Source: Ruminococcus sp.
GTDB lineage: Bacteria; Bacillota_A; Clostridia; Oscillospirales; Ruminococcaceae
DNA length: 64,000 nucleotides
Direction: 5' to 3'
Assembly (NCBI GenBank): GCA_017536105.1
Contig: JAFXRZ010000006.1
Coordinates: 124,001 to 188,000, forward strand
A program made the translations under genes and the position numbers. Shown here piece by piece: positions 42,025-50,161 of this stretch. How positions within the stretch are numbered: position 1 is the first letter of the stretch; the number at the start of each line of letters is the position of its first letter. Under the pieces are notes generated by a model, which saw only the letters and a program-made list of their open reading frames with translations, searched no databases and had not been told where the DNA came from.

Positions 42025-43503
42025 ATGATGAATATGATCGAAGAAGCTATAATCTATGCGACTGTCCTGCATCAGGGGAAGGTAAGAAAATTCAACGGCA
42101 TACCGTTTATCCTTCATCCCATGGAGGTGGCACAGATACTCTCCACTATGACCGACGACCAGGAGATAATCACCGCCGGCATACTGCACGATGTCGTTGA
42201 AGATACCGACGGTACTCTCGATGAGATCGAAAAGCGTTTCGGCAAGCGCGTTGCATATCTTGTGTCTTCCGAATCCGAAAAAGAATACCCCGACGAGGAC
42301 AGAGAGGCAACATGGCAGAGGCGCAAGGAAGGTTCTTTGAAGGTCTTGATGAACAGCACGGATATCGGCGTTAAAATGCTCTGGCTTGCGGACAAGCTCG
42401 CAAATATCCGCTCTATAGCCAGGACTTACACCGAGAGGGGAGAGATACTCTGGCAGAAGCTGCACCAAAGCGACCCCGAGATGCACCGCTGGTATTACCG
42501 CACAGTCGCCGAGTCTGTGGAGCTTTCCCTTAACAAGACAGGTGCTTTCAAGGAGTTTATAAAGCATATCAATTTCATCTGGCCGGGAACTTTCGATTCG
42601 GAGAAAGCCAAGTACAGAAGATACAGAGAAGTCTCTATCGACGGCTGCAATCTGCTGGGACGGGGAGCTAAGGGCGATGTTTACCGCTATGATGACGAGC
42701 TGGTCATCAAAGTCTTCAACCAGAACAACACCTACAGCGATGTTGAACGGGAGATAGATTTAAGCCGCAGGGCTTTCATCCTCGGAATGCCTTCTGCAAT
42801 TTCTTTCGGTATCGTGTCTGTCGGCGACAGATACGGGGCAATGTTCGAGCTTGTGGATTCCGATACGATCTCGCGCTGTATAGCAAGGTCTCCGGGTCAG
42901 GTGGATACATACGCCAAGATCATGGCCGATCTCAGCAAGACTATCCACGAAATTGAGATAACCGAAGATGACGGTTTTCCCGATGCTAAGGAGAGGATAA
43001 AAGGCTATATCGATCAAGGGCTTGCCTATGAAAATGAAGCTCTTGCAAAGAGATGTACAGAGCTTGTCGATGAGCTGCCTGCCTCCTGCAATCTTCTGCA
43101 CGGTGATTTCCACACCTGTAATGTTTTCCTGCAAAACGGCGAGCCTTTGCTCATAGATATGGACAGGGTATCCTACGGGCATACGATGATAGAGCTGAGC
43201 GACCTCTATTATTTTTACGAGATACTCGGCGAGGATGATCCGTCAGTCATCGAGAGTTTTATGGGCTTTTCATATCAGACCTCAAAGCAGTTTATCGAAA
43301 CCTTCCTGAGGATATATCTTCAGACCGATGACGAGGCAAAGCTAAATGAGGTCAAAGAAAAAGCATCTATCATCGGCTATGCAAGGCTGATTCGCAAGAT
43401 ACGCTGGCAGAGTATTTCTCGTGAGAAGGACAGAGAGATCATCGACCGCTGCATAAAGAATCTTGAGGAGCTTACCCGGAAGTACGACACTTTGGCATAT
43501 TAA
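42025..43503 (+). CDS. RelA/SpoT-type HD hydrolase fused to an APH-type kinase
   Basis: A 492-residue two-domain protein. Residues about 1-170 are an HD domain of the ppGpp hydrolase type: His31 (ILHPMEVA), His55-Asp56 (GILHDVVEDTD), Glu59-Asp60, and Asp123-Asn127 (WLADKLANIRS), with spacings as in Rel enzymes. No synthetase domain follows. Residues about 200-480 are an aminoglycoside phosphotransferase/choline kinase-like fold: glycine loop LLGRGAKGDVYRY, Lys in LVIKVF, catalytic LLHGDFHTCNVF (Asp361, Asn366) and metal-binding LIDMD. It probably hydrolyses a nucleotide such as ppGpp or a relative and phosphorylates an unknown substrate. AAAGGA precedes the ATG. It lies 53 bp after the orphan gene. 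Confidence 0.85.
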   Translation: MMNMIEEAIIYATVLHQGKVRKFNGIPFILHPMEVAQILSTMTDDQEIITAGILHDVVEDTDGTLDEIEKRFGKRVAYLVSSESEKEYPDEDREATWQRRKEGSLKVLMNSTDIGVKMLWLADKLANIRSIARTYTERGEILWQKLHQSDPEMHRWYYRTVAESVELSLNKTGAFKEFIKHINFIWPGTFDSEKAKYRRYREVSIDGCNLLGRGAKGDVYRYDDELVIKVFNQNNTYSDVEREIDLSRRAFILGMPSAISFGIVSVGDRYGAMFELVDSDTISRCIARSPGQVDTYAKIMADLSKTIHEIEITEDDGFPDAKERIKGYIDQGLAYENEALAKRCTELVDELPASCNLLHGDFHTCNVFLQNGEPLLIDMDRVSYGHTMIELSDLYYFYEILGEDDPSVIESFMGFSYQTSKQFIETFLRIYLQTDDEAKLNEVKEKASIIGYARLIRKIRWQSISREKDREIIDRCIKNLEELTRKYDTLAY

Positions 43504-43529
43504 GAATATCGAACAAATCAAACAGGACT

Positions 43530-43567
43530 AAAAAGGCTGCAGCAGAACAATGCTGCGGCCTTTTTCT
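43530..43567 (+). terminator. Intrinsic terminator of the HD-kinase gene
   Basis: AAGGCTGCAGCA (43533-43544) pairs with TGCTGCGGCCTT (one GU) around a 6-base loop, followed by TTTTTC. Confidence 0.9.
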
Positions 43568-43569
43568 TG

Positions 43570-43602
43570 CAAAAGGGAAGGGAAGTGCAGGAGCACTTCC
43601 CC
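43570..43602 (-). terminator. Intrinsic terminator of the beta-propeller gene
   Basis: GGGAAGTGC (43580-43588) and GCACTTCCC (43593-43601) form a 9-pair stem; on the minus strand it is followed by TTCCCTTTTGC. Confidence 0.7.
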
Positions 43603-43635
43603 GGATGTCATATAGTTTTTTGCTGTTATTTTTAT

Positions 43636-45918
43636 TTAGTCATCGTAGCAAATGAGTTCATCATAAAACCAGTAGGGGTCTTCGAGATACTGTTCAAGCG
43701 AGAAGGTGGAGATAACGCTGAAGTCCTTCATGCTTACGGAAACGATGCTTCTGCTGCCCATGAGGTAAAGAACATCGTCGATGTAGATGATCCTGCAGAA
43801 GTCTTCTGTCCTGTTTGCGTAATAGGTATCCGAATCGGTCTTTGTTACATAGCTGCCGAGCTTGGTGAAGCCTGTTGCATCGTCGTAGCTGTAGAACATA
43901 ACTCCGCTCTCGCTCATGTATTTATACTGAGTATCGTAGTAATCATACTCGGAGTCATAAACAACGTCATATGCTTCTTCGCGGTAATGACTGAACGGGA
44001 AGGCGATTATATTCTTCTTAGCGTCTATGAGAAGTGCCTTTTCGTCGTAGGTCGCTGCGCTGTAGTAGTTCTCGTATACGTAGCCTATCTGATCGTAGTC
44101 CTCCCAATCTCTGTAAGGAGCACTCATCTCGACCTTTGCCATCTCTGTAACGTTGTTGGGATCGAGAGTGTTGTACATCGAGAGCTTGATACCTGTGGTA
44201 ACGCCGTTTTCTTCGTCTGCTGTCGAGCCGAAGCCTATCATTCTGCCGTCGGTATATGCTCTCATGTGAGTGGAGAAGCCGGGCATCTTGAGCTCGCTGA
44301 GGATCGTGGGATTGTAAGGATCGGAAACATCTATCGCATAGAGAGGATCGGTCTGGATAAAGGTAACTACATAAGCGATGTTGTCGCGGTAGGTTACGCT
44401 CTTTATATCTTCGCCTGTTCCGTATGCCTGGGATTTGCCGAGGACGTTCATGCTGCCGTCGAAGGTGTAGAGGTAGTTGTACTTCTGGCCGTTTGTCTGA
44501 TCTACAGTGTGAACTGCTGCACAGAAAGTATCTCCGCAGTTGCCGAGCCAGAAGCGGTCGGCGATGGAGCCGTCAACATAAGCATTTCCTGCTGTTGTGA
44601 TGTTGCCGTCGCTGATATTGAAACTCAGTATCTGGGACTGCATCTTCCATGTGTAGTAGGTGTCTTCAAAATCAGTGTAGAATGTGTTGAACATATAAAG
44701 CTTGTCGGCTGTCATATAGATGTTCGCATAGCTGCCGAGCTTGGCCTTGCCGGACTTTCTTGTTCCGGTGGCTGTATCGAATGACGATACTACAGTGTAT
44801 CCGGAGCAGTCGGTGTTCATCTCGGAAACGAGGATATCCTCGGCTGCAACGTAATTCTTCTGACCGTTTACGCTGTATGCAGGAACGAATTCAGGGGAAT
44901 TCTTCTCGGGAGAATAGTCGGGCATATCGTAGTAGTAATAGTAAAGACCTGTGTAGGTGGTAAGATATACGTCCGAGCCTATCATTCTCGATTCGATATA
45001 GGAGCCCTGCTGGGTGTATCTCGATGTCTCGAATATGTTGTTTATATCGTTTACGTTGAAGGTTATAACAGATGCAGTCGGTGCAACCTGGTCGATGACC
45101 TCAACATCGTAATCTTCATCGAAGTCGTCGTTTTTAGTAAGATAGTATCTGTTGTAGCTGTAGGAGTTCCTTCCGTCAACTACGACCGTAAGAGTGCCGT
45201 CGTTAAGATACATATCTCTTACATCCGAGATCTCAAAGCCGTCTTTTATCAGGGCATAGAAGTCGATATCAGCTTTGGTGAGCTGACCGTTATTTGCTTC
45301 AAAAGCGAACAGCTGTCCGTTTGTGATATAGAATACCTTGTTGCCGTCTGTCTTGACGATATCAGCCTCTGCAACGCCTTCGATCTGCTCGTAGGTGTCG
45401 CTGTGCTCTCCGCCGCCTTTTCCGCCGCCGCGACCAACATCGTCGGTGTCTGCTGCCGCAGGGGCTTCGGCATCTTCTGCAGTTTGATTATCTTCGTTTT
45501 TTACGCCGTAGTCATAATAATAGTTGTCTTTGTTCTTTGCGATATAGCTGTTGAGCTCCTTGTAGGACATTGTCCTAACGCCCTTGAGCTCTTTGTTTTC
45601 GGGTTTGTTGTCGTTATTGCCGTTGTTGTTGTCTTCGCTGCTTCCGTTATTATTGCTGTCGGACTGAGAAGCTGCGCTGTCAGTCTTTATGCTGCTCTTA
45701 GAGCTTTTCTTGTCGAACATCCCGTTTGCGCCTGCAAAACCCAGTGCGCCTGCTGCGATAGCAACTGCTGCCGCTGCGCTTATAGCTCTTGTTCTGAGCT
45801 TTATTCTGCTGCGCTTATGTTCGTTGAGCTTTTTCTCCACATTCTGAGGCTCAAGGCTCTCGGGAACTTCCGATACTTTTCTTATTTCGTCGTTAATGTA
45901 ATTTCTCTGTTCTTCCAT
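43636..45918 (-). CDS. Membrane-anchored beta-propeller domain protein
   Basis: A 760-residue protein with about 40 cytosolic residues, one membrane helix (about 45-65), a Ser/Asn/Asp/Gly-rich linker (to about 110) and a large extracellular region matching the secreted beta-propeller family PF09826 (GVAEADIVKTDGNKVFYI, then repeated blades such as TYTGLYYYYYDMPDY and KVEMSAPYRDWEDYDQIGY, quoted in part). The family's function is unknown. The gene directly follows an ECF sigma factor gene (24 bp), and its short N-terminal cytosolic part could act as an anti-sigma region, making the propeller a sensor. That link is inference. AAAGGAG lies before the ATG. Confidence 0.85.
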   Translation of the reverse strand: MEEQRNYINDEIRKVSEVPESLEPQNVEKKLNEHKRSRIKLRTRAISAAAAVAIAAGALGFAGANGMFDKKSSKSSIKTDSAASQSDSNNNGSSEDNNNGNNDNKPENKELKGVRTMSYKELNSYIAKNKDNYYYDYGVKNEDNQTAEDAEAPAAADTDDVGRGGGKGGGEHSDTYEQIEGVAEADIVKTDGNKVFYITNGQLFAFEANNGQLTKADIDFYALIKDGFEISDVRDMYLNDGTLTVVVDGRNSYSYNRYYLTKNDDFDEDYDVEVIDQVAPTASVITFNVNDINNIFETSRYTQQGSYIESRMIGSDVYLTTYTGLYYYYYDMPDYSPEKNSPEFVPAYSVNGQKNYVAAEDILVSEMNTDCSGYTVVSSFDTATGTRKSGKAKLGSYANIYMTADKLYMFNTFYTDFEDTYYTWKMQSQILSFNISDGNITTAGNAYVDGSIADRFWLGNCGDTFCAAVHTVDQTNGQKYNYLYTFDGSMNVLGKSQAYGTGEDIKSVTYRDNIAYVVTFIQTDPLYAIDVSDPYNPTILSELKMPGFSTHMRAYTDGRMIGFGSTADEENGVTTGIKLSMYNTLDPNNVTEMAKVEMSAPYRDWEDYDQIGYVYENYYSAATYDEKALLIDAKKNIIAFPFSHYREEAYDVVYDSEYDYYDTQYKYMSESGVMFYSYDDATGFTKLGSYVTKTDSDTYYANRTEDFCRIIYIDDVLYLMGSRSIVSVSMKDFSVISTFSLEQYLEDPYWFYDELICYDD

Positions 45919-45942
45919 AGTATCACGACTCCTTTGTTCTGT

Positions 45943-46470
45943 CTAATAGATTTGTTCTGCATTTAGTTTTTTTATTTTTGTTCTCGCTCTTGAAATGTGT
46001 GATCGAACCGTCGAGGGGTTTATCCCCGTTATCTGTGCGATCTCTTCTCCTTTGTATCCGCAGATACAGCTTAAGGTTATGCATTGTCGTTCTTCGTCGG
46101 AAAGCTGCGCGAGATCGCAGTAGATCTCGATGTTCTGGTATTCCGAGCCTGACGCTGCCATGGTCTCAAGGGGTTCTTCTCCGTCCGAGAGACGAAGCTC
46201 TGCGAAATGCTTTTTGTGTTTTTTGATCTTCGCGTTCAGGATGGTGAATATCCACGAGCTGAATGATCCGGCCTTTTTGAGCTTTTTTATTCCCTGGAAG
46301 GCATCAAGGATCGTGTCCGAGACAGCGTCTTCCGCTTCAGTCGGGTCTCCGAGGTTTGAAAGAGCGAAATAATAAAGCTCTTTGTATATCTCGGAGTAGA
46401 GCTCTGCAAAGGCGTGGGTGTCGCCTTTTACGGCTTGCTCTATCAGATCTTGTCTTTCTTTTTCGGGCAC
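45943..46470 (-). CDS. ECF-type RNA polymerase sigma factor
   Basis: A 175-residue sigma-70 family protein of the extracytoplasmic function group. Sigma-2 region: DTHAFAELYSEIYKELYYFAL, EAEDAVSDTILDAF and FSSWIFTIL; sigma-4 region: LSDEERQCITLSCICGYKGEEIA and the HTH INPSTVRSHISRAR (quoted in part). I choose GTG 46470 because AGAGAGG lies 8 bases before it; the longer frame contains no good site. It is followed by a membrane-anchored beta-propeller gene, a likely partner. The stop is 24 bp from that start. Confidence 0.92.
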   Translation of the reverse strand: MPEKERQDLIEQAVKGDTHAFAELYSEIYKELYYFALSNLGDPTEAEDAVSDTILDAFQGIKKLKKAGSFSSWIFTILNAKIKKHKKHFAELRLSDGEEPLETMAASGSEYQNIEIYCDLAQLSDEERQCITLSCICGYKGEEIAQITGINPSTVRSHISRARTKIKKLNAEQIY

Positions 46471-46517
46471 GGGCTTCACCTCTCTTTCCCGTTCATCGGT
46501 ACCGTCATAATATAAGT

Positions 46518-46542
46518 GTCGTGATAAGTGCGTTTTGTTGCA
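46518..46542 (-). promoter_or_regulatory. Possible ECF-type autoregulatory promoter
   Basis: On the minus strand TGCAAC (46537-46542) and CGAC (46518-46521) stand 15 bases apart, close to an ECF -35/-10 arrangement, about 50 bp before the sigma gene. Weak evidence. Confidence 0.35.
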
Positions 46543-46584
46543 GAACAAATAAAAAAATTTGGATTTTTTTTGATATTATGGGTC

Positions 46585-47307
46585 TCAGAGGCTTTCAAGT
46601 TCGTAAATAGGCCTGTTTTTAAGTATTTTAACGCTGTTTTCCTCGATGACAGAGAGCATTCCCGGGTGGAGCTTGTCCCTGATTATCTGCTCGGCTTCAC
46701 CGAGGAGCTTGTGTCCGCTGTCAGTCCTGTGGTAGTCGGTGCCGAGGACGTGAACATATCCGTCGGCTATGAGCTTCTTGCAGCGGCGTCTCATCATAAA
46801 GCTGGTAAAGTCAACTGCGTTTAGCTGCCCGATGACATCAAGCTCCAGAATAGATGAAAGCCTTTCGTAGCTTGTGAAGTTAAGATATCTTTCGATATGA
46901 GCTATCATTAGATTCAGATGCGAGGTAGATGCAAGAGTCTCGGTATCAAAGATTATCTCGTCTGTGAGATCGCTGTAGGGAAGTTCCCAAAGCAGATAAT
47001 CCGTTCCTTCAAGGCAAAGCTTCGGAAGCTCTTCGTTGGTTATCAGAGACCTGTCGTAAAGCACCTCGGCACCCAGCATAACGGCAGGGTGCTCTTTTTT
47101 GAGATGCGGTTTAAGGCTTTCATACGCCTTGCTTCGCTTTTCAAGAAACTTGCTTATAGGGTATTTGTATGAATAATAATGGGGTGTCGCAAAAACAACA
47201 TCAACATTATCCGCCGCCATCATGTCAAGCAGAGCAACGGATTCTTCAATATTTCTCGAGCCGTCGTCGATGCCCGGAAGTATATGGGAGTGAAAATCGA
47301 TCTTCAT
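46585..47307 (-). CDS. CpsB/CapC-type PHP tyrosine-protein phosphatase
   Basis: A 240-residue PHP-fold metal-dependent phosphatase. The N-terminal MKIDFHSHILPGIDDGS holds the HxH metal ligands; further ligands are in FATPHYYS, GAEVLYD, MIAHIERY and LGTDYHR. Such enzymes remove phosphate from tyrosine kinases that control capsule and exopolysaccharide assembly. No capsule genes are adjacent; it lies in front of the ECF sigma gene. I start at ATG 47307 because the conserved sequence begins there; the nearest strong ribosome site, AAAGGAG, is more than 20 bases upstream and separated by a small hairpin. Confidence 0.9.
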   Translation of the reverse strand: MKIDFHSHILPGIDDGSRNIEESVALLDMMAADNVDVVFATPHYYSYKYPISKFLEKRSKAYESLKPHLKKEHPAVMLGAEVLYDRSLITNEELPKLCLEGTDYLLWELPYSDLTDEIIFDTETLASTSHLNLMIAHIERYLNFTSYERLSSILELDVIGQLNAVDFTSFMMRRRCKKLIADGYVHVLGTDYHRTDSGHKLLGEAEQIIRDKLHPGMLSVIEENSVKILKNRPIYELESL

Positions 47308-47316
47308 AAGGCTTTT

Positions 47317-47331
47317 GGAGCAAAGAGCTCC
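47317..47331 (-). promoter_or_regulatory. Hairpin between ribosome site and start of the CpsB-type gene
   Basis: GGAGC (47327-47331 on the minus strand) pairs with GCTCC (47317-47321) around a 5-base loop. Folding would bring the upstream AAGGAG to about 10 bases from the ATG. Confidence 0.35.
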
Positions 47332-47385
47332 TTCTCCTTTCAATGTTAGATAAAAGAGGGGTCGAGGACCGTTCTTTCAGGTATT

Positions 47386-47414
47386 ATTATAACATTTATA
47401 TATAGTATAGTCAA
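47386..47414 (-). promoter_or_regulatory. Sigma-A promoter of the CpsB-type gene
   Basis: TTGACT (47409-47414), 17 bases, TATAAT (47386-47391), minus strand. Confidence 0.8.
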
Positions 47415-47463
47415 TACATACCAGTTCCAGAGGATATAGTTATAATTTTTAACTTTTAAGTAT

Positions 47464-47505
47464 AGAATAAACCTGCACTCCGGGTTTTGCAAGCAAAGTG
47501 CAGGA
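47464..47505 (-). terminator. Intrinsic terminator of the rhodanese gene
   Basis: CCTGCACT (47497-47504 on the minus strand) pairs with AGTGCAGG (47472-47479), with a 17-base loop, then TTTATTC. The long loop makes it moderate. Confidence 0.55.
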
Positions 47506-47516
47506 ATTGATCCATA

Positions 47517-48059
47517 TTATAAAAGGGAAGAAAGCTGTTTTTGATCGTCTGTATTTTCAATAACGACCTCGCCGTCCCAGCCGATTATACCACCGAATTC
47601 GTATACGTTTGTATAACCCATGTCAGCCAGCTTTTGAGAAGCCTGCTTGCTTCGGTTGCCGCTTCGGCAGTAAACGAGGATTATCTGATCGAGAGAGGGA
47701 AGCTCTGCCGGTTGCTCGGTGCCTATGGTCTCATTCGGGATACATACAGCATCGGGGATGTGTCCGGAGTCAAATTCGTCCTGCCGCCTGACGTCAACGA
47801 TTATGTGACCATCGGCCAGCTTCATCATCTCCTTGGCTTCGTCCTGAGAGATCTGAGAATAGCCGAGAGCTTCAGAGCTGTCAGCAGTATCGGCTGCGGA
47901 GGAGAGGTCTTGGGATGAATCTTCTTTGGACGAGCTGTCGTTGGATGATATGGAGCTGTCCGGGTGTTCATCGGATGATTTGTCTCTGGCCGAAGCAGAG
48001 CAGGAAGCAAGTATCAAGATAGCAGCAAGCAATAAAAGTGGCAGCAAATTTCTTTTCAT
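47517..48059 (-). CDS. Rhodanese-like lipoprotein
   Basis: A 180-residue exported lipoprotein: signal MKRNLLPLLLLAAILI with lipobox ILASC (Cys20), a Ser/Asp-rich linker (about 22-65), and a rhodanese domain (about 70-175) with VDVRRQDEFDSGHIPDAV and the active Cys131 in LVYCRSGNRS. Such domains carry sulphur on the Cys as a persulphide; extracytoplasmic members may act in sulphur or redox handling. TAAGGAG precedes the ATG. The gene stands alone, with an inverted repeat at 48176-48207 upstream. Confidence 0.9.
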   Translation of the reverse strand: MKRNLLPLLLLAAILILASCSASARDKSSDEHPDSSISSNDSSSKEDSSQDLSSAADTADSSEALGYSQISQDEAKEMMKLADGHIIVDVRRQDEFDSGHIPDAVCIPNETIGTEQPAELPSLDQIILVYCRSGNRSKQASQKLADMGYTNVYEFGGIIGWDGEVVIENTDDQKQLSSLL

Positions 48060-48305
48060 TTCATTCTCCTTAAAACTTTGCAGCTTTTAGGTTGTTTATA
48101 AGGCGTTATCATTCAAGGGAAGATAAGGCTTTTTGCAAACTGGCATATCAGAGCAGATGTATAGAAATTGACAGAAAGTTTCACTAAATAAAAATTTAGC
48201 GAAACTTAGGGAAGAGGATCTTGACATACAGATATAATATAAATGTAGGTTACTGCGCACAGCCGGATCAGCGCCTATGCTGTGATGCCGTTGTTAAATC
48301 AGGAG
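48060..48305. other. Intergenic region with a 14-bp inverted repeat
   Basis: This 246-base gap holds AAGTTTCACTAAAT (48176-48189) and ATTTAGCGAAACTT (48194-48207), inverted with one mismatch and a 4-base spacer. A CACAGC/GCTGTG hairpin near 48256-48284 may end the HIT transcript. I find no gene and no convincing promoter here. Confidence 0.6.
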
Positions 48306-48770
48306 TTACAGCAATTTATCCAGTTCGTCAAGCAGCTTTCGTTTCATTACTGAAAGCTGCTTGACGCTTACTCTGTTGTCCTCTGAATACATCTTCTCCA
48401 TGGGATACCACCAGACAGGTCCCTTGCCGTTGTTCCCGTAGTTTTCAATATCTCCGCTTTTTCTTGGAAACAGATGCCAATGCAGATGAGCATCACCCAT
48501 GCCAAGCAGCTCGTAGTTCATCTTTTCTGCATCAAAGGCTTTAGAAACTGCTTCGGCAACTATTGTCATTTCTTCGAGGAATTTTGCTTTCTCTGTCCCA
48601 GAAAGATGAAACAGCTCGGTCTTGCTGCCGTGGTGTTTGTAAAGGAACAGCGTATAGCCGTAGAAATGCTGATTATCGCCTATCACAATATATCCCGTAT
48701 CAAGTTCTTTTACGAAATAAGGATTCTCACCTTTTATTATCTTTTCTATTCGTTCGCATATCAGGCACAT
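48306..48770 (-). CDS. HIT family nucleotide-binding protein
   Basis: A 154-residue histidine triad protein. The triad is in DAHLHWHLFPR (His-x-His-x-His), and the N-terminal CLICERI has two Cys as in zinc-binding HIT proteins. Related hydrolases and transferases act on nucleoside phosphoramidates or AMP-linked compounds. This member has an extra C-terminal helical part (KMYSEDNRVSVKQLSVMKRKL). AGAGGTAAAAAT precedes the ATG. It lies 65 bp after the MBL-fold gene on the same strand and may share its transcript. Confidence 0.88.
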   Translation of the reverse strand: MCLICERIEKIIKGENPYFVKELDTGYIVIGDNQHFYGYTLFLYKHHGSKTELFHLSGTEKAKFLEEMTIVAEAVSKAFDAEKMNYELLGMGDAHLHWHLFPRKSGDIENYGNNGKGPVWWYPMEKMYSEDNRVSVKQLSVMKRKLLDELDKLL

Positions 48771-48835
48771 ATTTTTACCTCTGAAAATCCCATTCTTTAG
48801 TTAAATTGAATAACAAAATTGTGTCTGTGTATAGA

Positions 48836-49471
48836 TCAAAGGGGGATCTTTCTTATAACTTTTATAGAGCTGCTGACCAGTTTTTCAAAGGTGTCGGCGT
48901 CGGACTTCTTGCCGACTAATGTGCCGAAGTGTATGGGAATAGCTATCTCAGGCTTGACTGCATTGACGAGCTCTGCTGCGGATCTTGCGTTCATTGTAAA
49001 CGTTCCGCCTATGGGGACGAATATAATATCGCACTTTACTGCTTCGGCTTCCGGGGTATCATCAGTATCGCCGCAGATATACAGCCTCTTGCCCTCGATC
49101 GTTACAACGTAGCCGAGCCAGTTGTTTCTCCTCGGGTGGAAGGGCTTGAGCCGGTTATAAGCAGACACGGCTTCGACTGTTATACCGCAGACTTCAGTGG
49201 TATTGCCGGGTTCGAGGAACGTCGTTCTGTTCTCGGAGATACCGGCTTTTTTCATTGCAGTGAGCATAGTTTTCGGAGCCGCATATACTGTGCTGCCGTT
49301 GGCGGCTTTGGAGATATCTTCAAGGGAAAAATGGTCGTAGTGCTCGTGGGTTATAAAAATCACATCGGCATCGTGAGGAGCGCCTGTGATACCGAAGGGA
49401 TCGAAATAAACGGTCTTAGCCGAAGTGATCTTTATGCTGCTTTGCTGGTTAACAATGATCTTGTCTGTCAT
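48836..49471 (-). CDS. MBL-fold metal-dependent hydrolase
   Basis: A 211-residue metallo-beta-lactamase-fold protein of the UlaG-like, short type. The metal motif is FITHEHYDHFS (HxHxDH), with the later GDTDDTPEA Asp and the C-terminal IPIHFGT His. The substrate is unknown; relatives act on phosphodiesters or lactones. The ATG overlaps the stop of the upstream GNAT gene (ATGA), so they form an operon read from the promoter at 49953-49981. The HIT gene follows 65 bp on. Confidence 0.88.
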   Translation of the reverse strand: MTDKIIVNQQSSIKITSAKTVYFDPFGITGAPHDADVIFITHEHYDHFSLEDISKAANGSTVYAAPKTMLTAMKKAGISENRTTFLEPGNTTEVCGITVEAVSAYNRLKPFHPRRNNWLGYVVTIEGKRLYICGDTDDTPEAEAVKCDIIFVPIGGTFTMNARSAAELVNAVKPEIAIPIHFGTLVGKKSDADTFEKLVSSSIKVIRKIPL

Positions 49472-49905
49472 AATTTCTTCTCCATTCTAATACAATCAAA
49501 TGTGTCGCCGTGGATCACTGCCTTGTCTGTCACGGAATATCCGAGCTTGTTATAGAAGCCGATCGCAACATCCCGGCTTTCCACTACTGCGGTCTTATAC
49601 CCCAGCTCTTTGAGCCAGGCTTCGGCTTCGAGAACAGTCCTTCTCCCGAGCCCTGTTCCGCGGTATTCCGGCAATACTACGACTCTGCCTATCATTGCGT
49701 GAGCATTATCTATCTCGAAGAATCGACAGGTAGCGACAGGAAAATCCTTATCCAGGAGGACGATGTATTTTGTATCCGGGCCGTCGTGCTCGTCGAACTC
49801 TCTGCGGAGAGTTATGCCGTGCTGTTTTGCCATGCCCTGTATCCTGACGTAATATGCTCCGGCCTGCTGATATGTTTCGGTGGCTCGTATCACCTGAATG
49901 TCCAT
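49468..49905 (-). CDS. GNAT family N-acetyltransferase
   Basis: A 145-residue acetyltransferase starting MDIQVIRATE. ATG 49905 is chosen because GAAAGGATG lies about 8 bases before it. The acetyl-CoA motif is VVLPEYRGTGLGRRTV (R-G-T-G-L-G loop), then FYNKLGYSVTDK. It resembles the YitI/YjcF-like GNAT group; the substrate is not known. It overlaps the MBL gene by 4 bp and is the first gene of this operon. Confidence 0.85.
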   Translation of the reverse strand: MDIQVIRATETYQQAGAYYVRIQGMAKQHGITLRREFDEHDGPDTKYIVLLDKDFPVATCRFFEIDNAHAMIGRVVVLPEYRGTGLGRRTVLEAEAWLKELGYKTAVVESRDVAIGFYNKLGYSVTDKAVIHGDTFDCIRMEKKL

Positions 49906-49952
49906 TTTTATCATCCTTTCGAGATGCTTGCGGGCTTTTTCTTTTCATATAT

Positions 49953-49981
49953 ATTGTAACAAAGAGGTATGATTTAGTCAA
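49953..49981 (-). promoter_or_regulatory. Sigma-A promoter of the GNAT-MBL operon
   Basis: TTGACT (49976-49981), 17 bases, TACAAT (49953-49958), minus strand. Confidence 0.75.
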
Positions 49982-50092
49982 GAGAAAAAGGGAAATTATG
50001 GCTTCCCTGCCCTTTTGTCCGGCATTTTGTGTTATAATTATGCAAAAAGGCCTGAAAGCATAAAATTATATATGTTAATTTATTGATAAAGC

Positions 50093-50121
50093 TTGATTTT
50101 TGGAGAATGATATGTTAAAAT
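50093..50121 (+). promoter_or_regulatory. Probable promoter of the sensor-GGDEF gene
   Basis: TTGATT (50093-50098), 17 bases, TAAAAT (50116-50121), about 40 bp before the start. Confidence 0.55.
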
Positions 50122-50161
50122 AATATAAATAAGACTTTTTATGATAGCAAGGTGAAGTACA

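Noticed and set aside
43567..44784. 405-codon open frame on the plus strand opposite the beta-propeller gene
   Set aside because: It is the antisense shadow of the propeller gene; its hydrophobic Val/Ile/Cys composition is a by-product of the opposite frame.
45930..45962. Direct repeat TTTGTTCTG near the end of the sigma gene
   Set aside because: Two short copies in an AT-rich stretch are not enough for an operator or attachment site.
48221..48243. TTGACA with nearby TATAAT on the plus strand as a promoter
   Set aside because: The two elements are only 6 bases apart, no -10 stands at normal distance, and no plus-strand gene follows.
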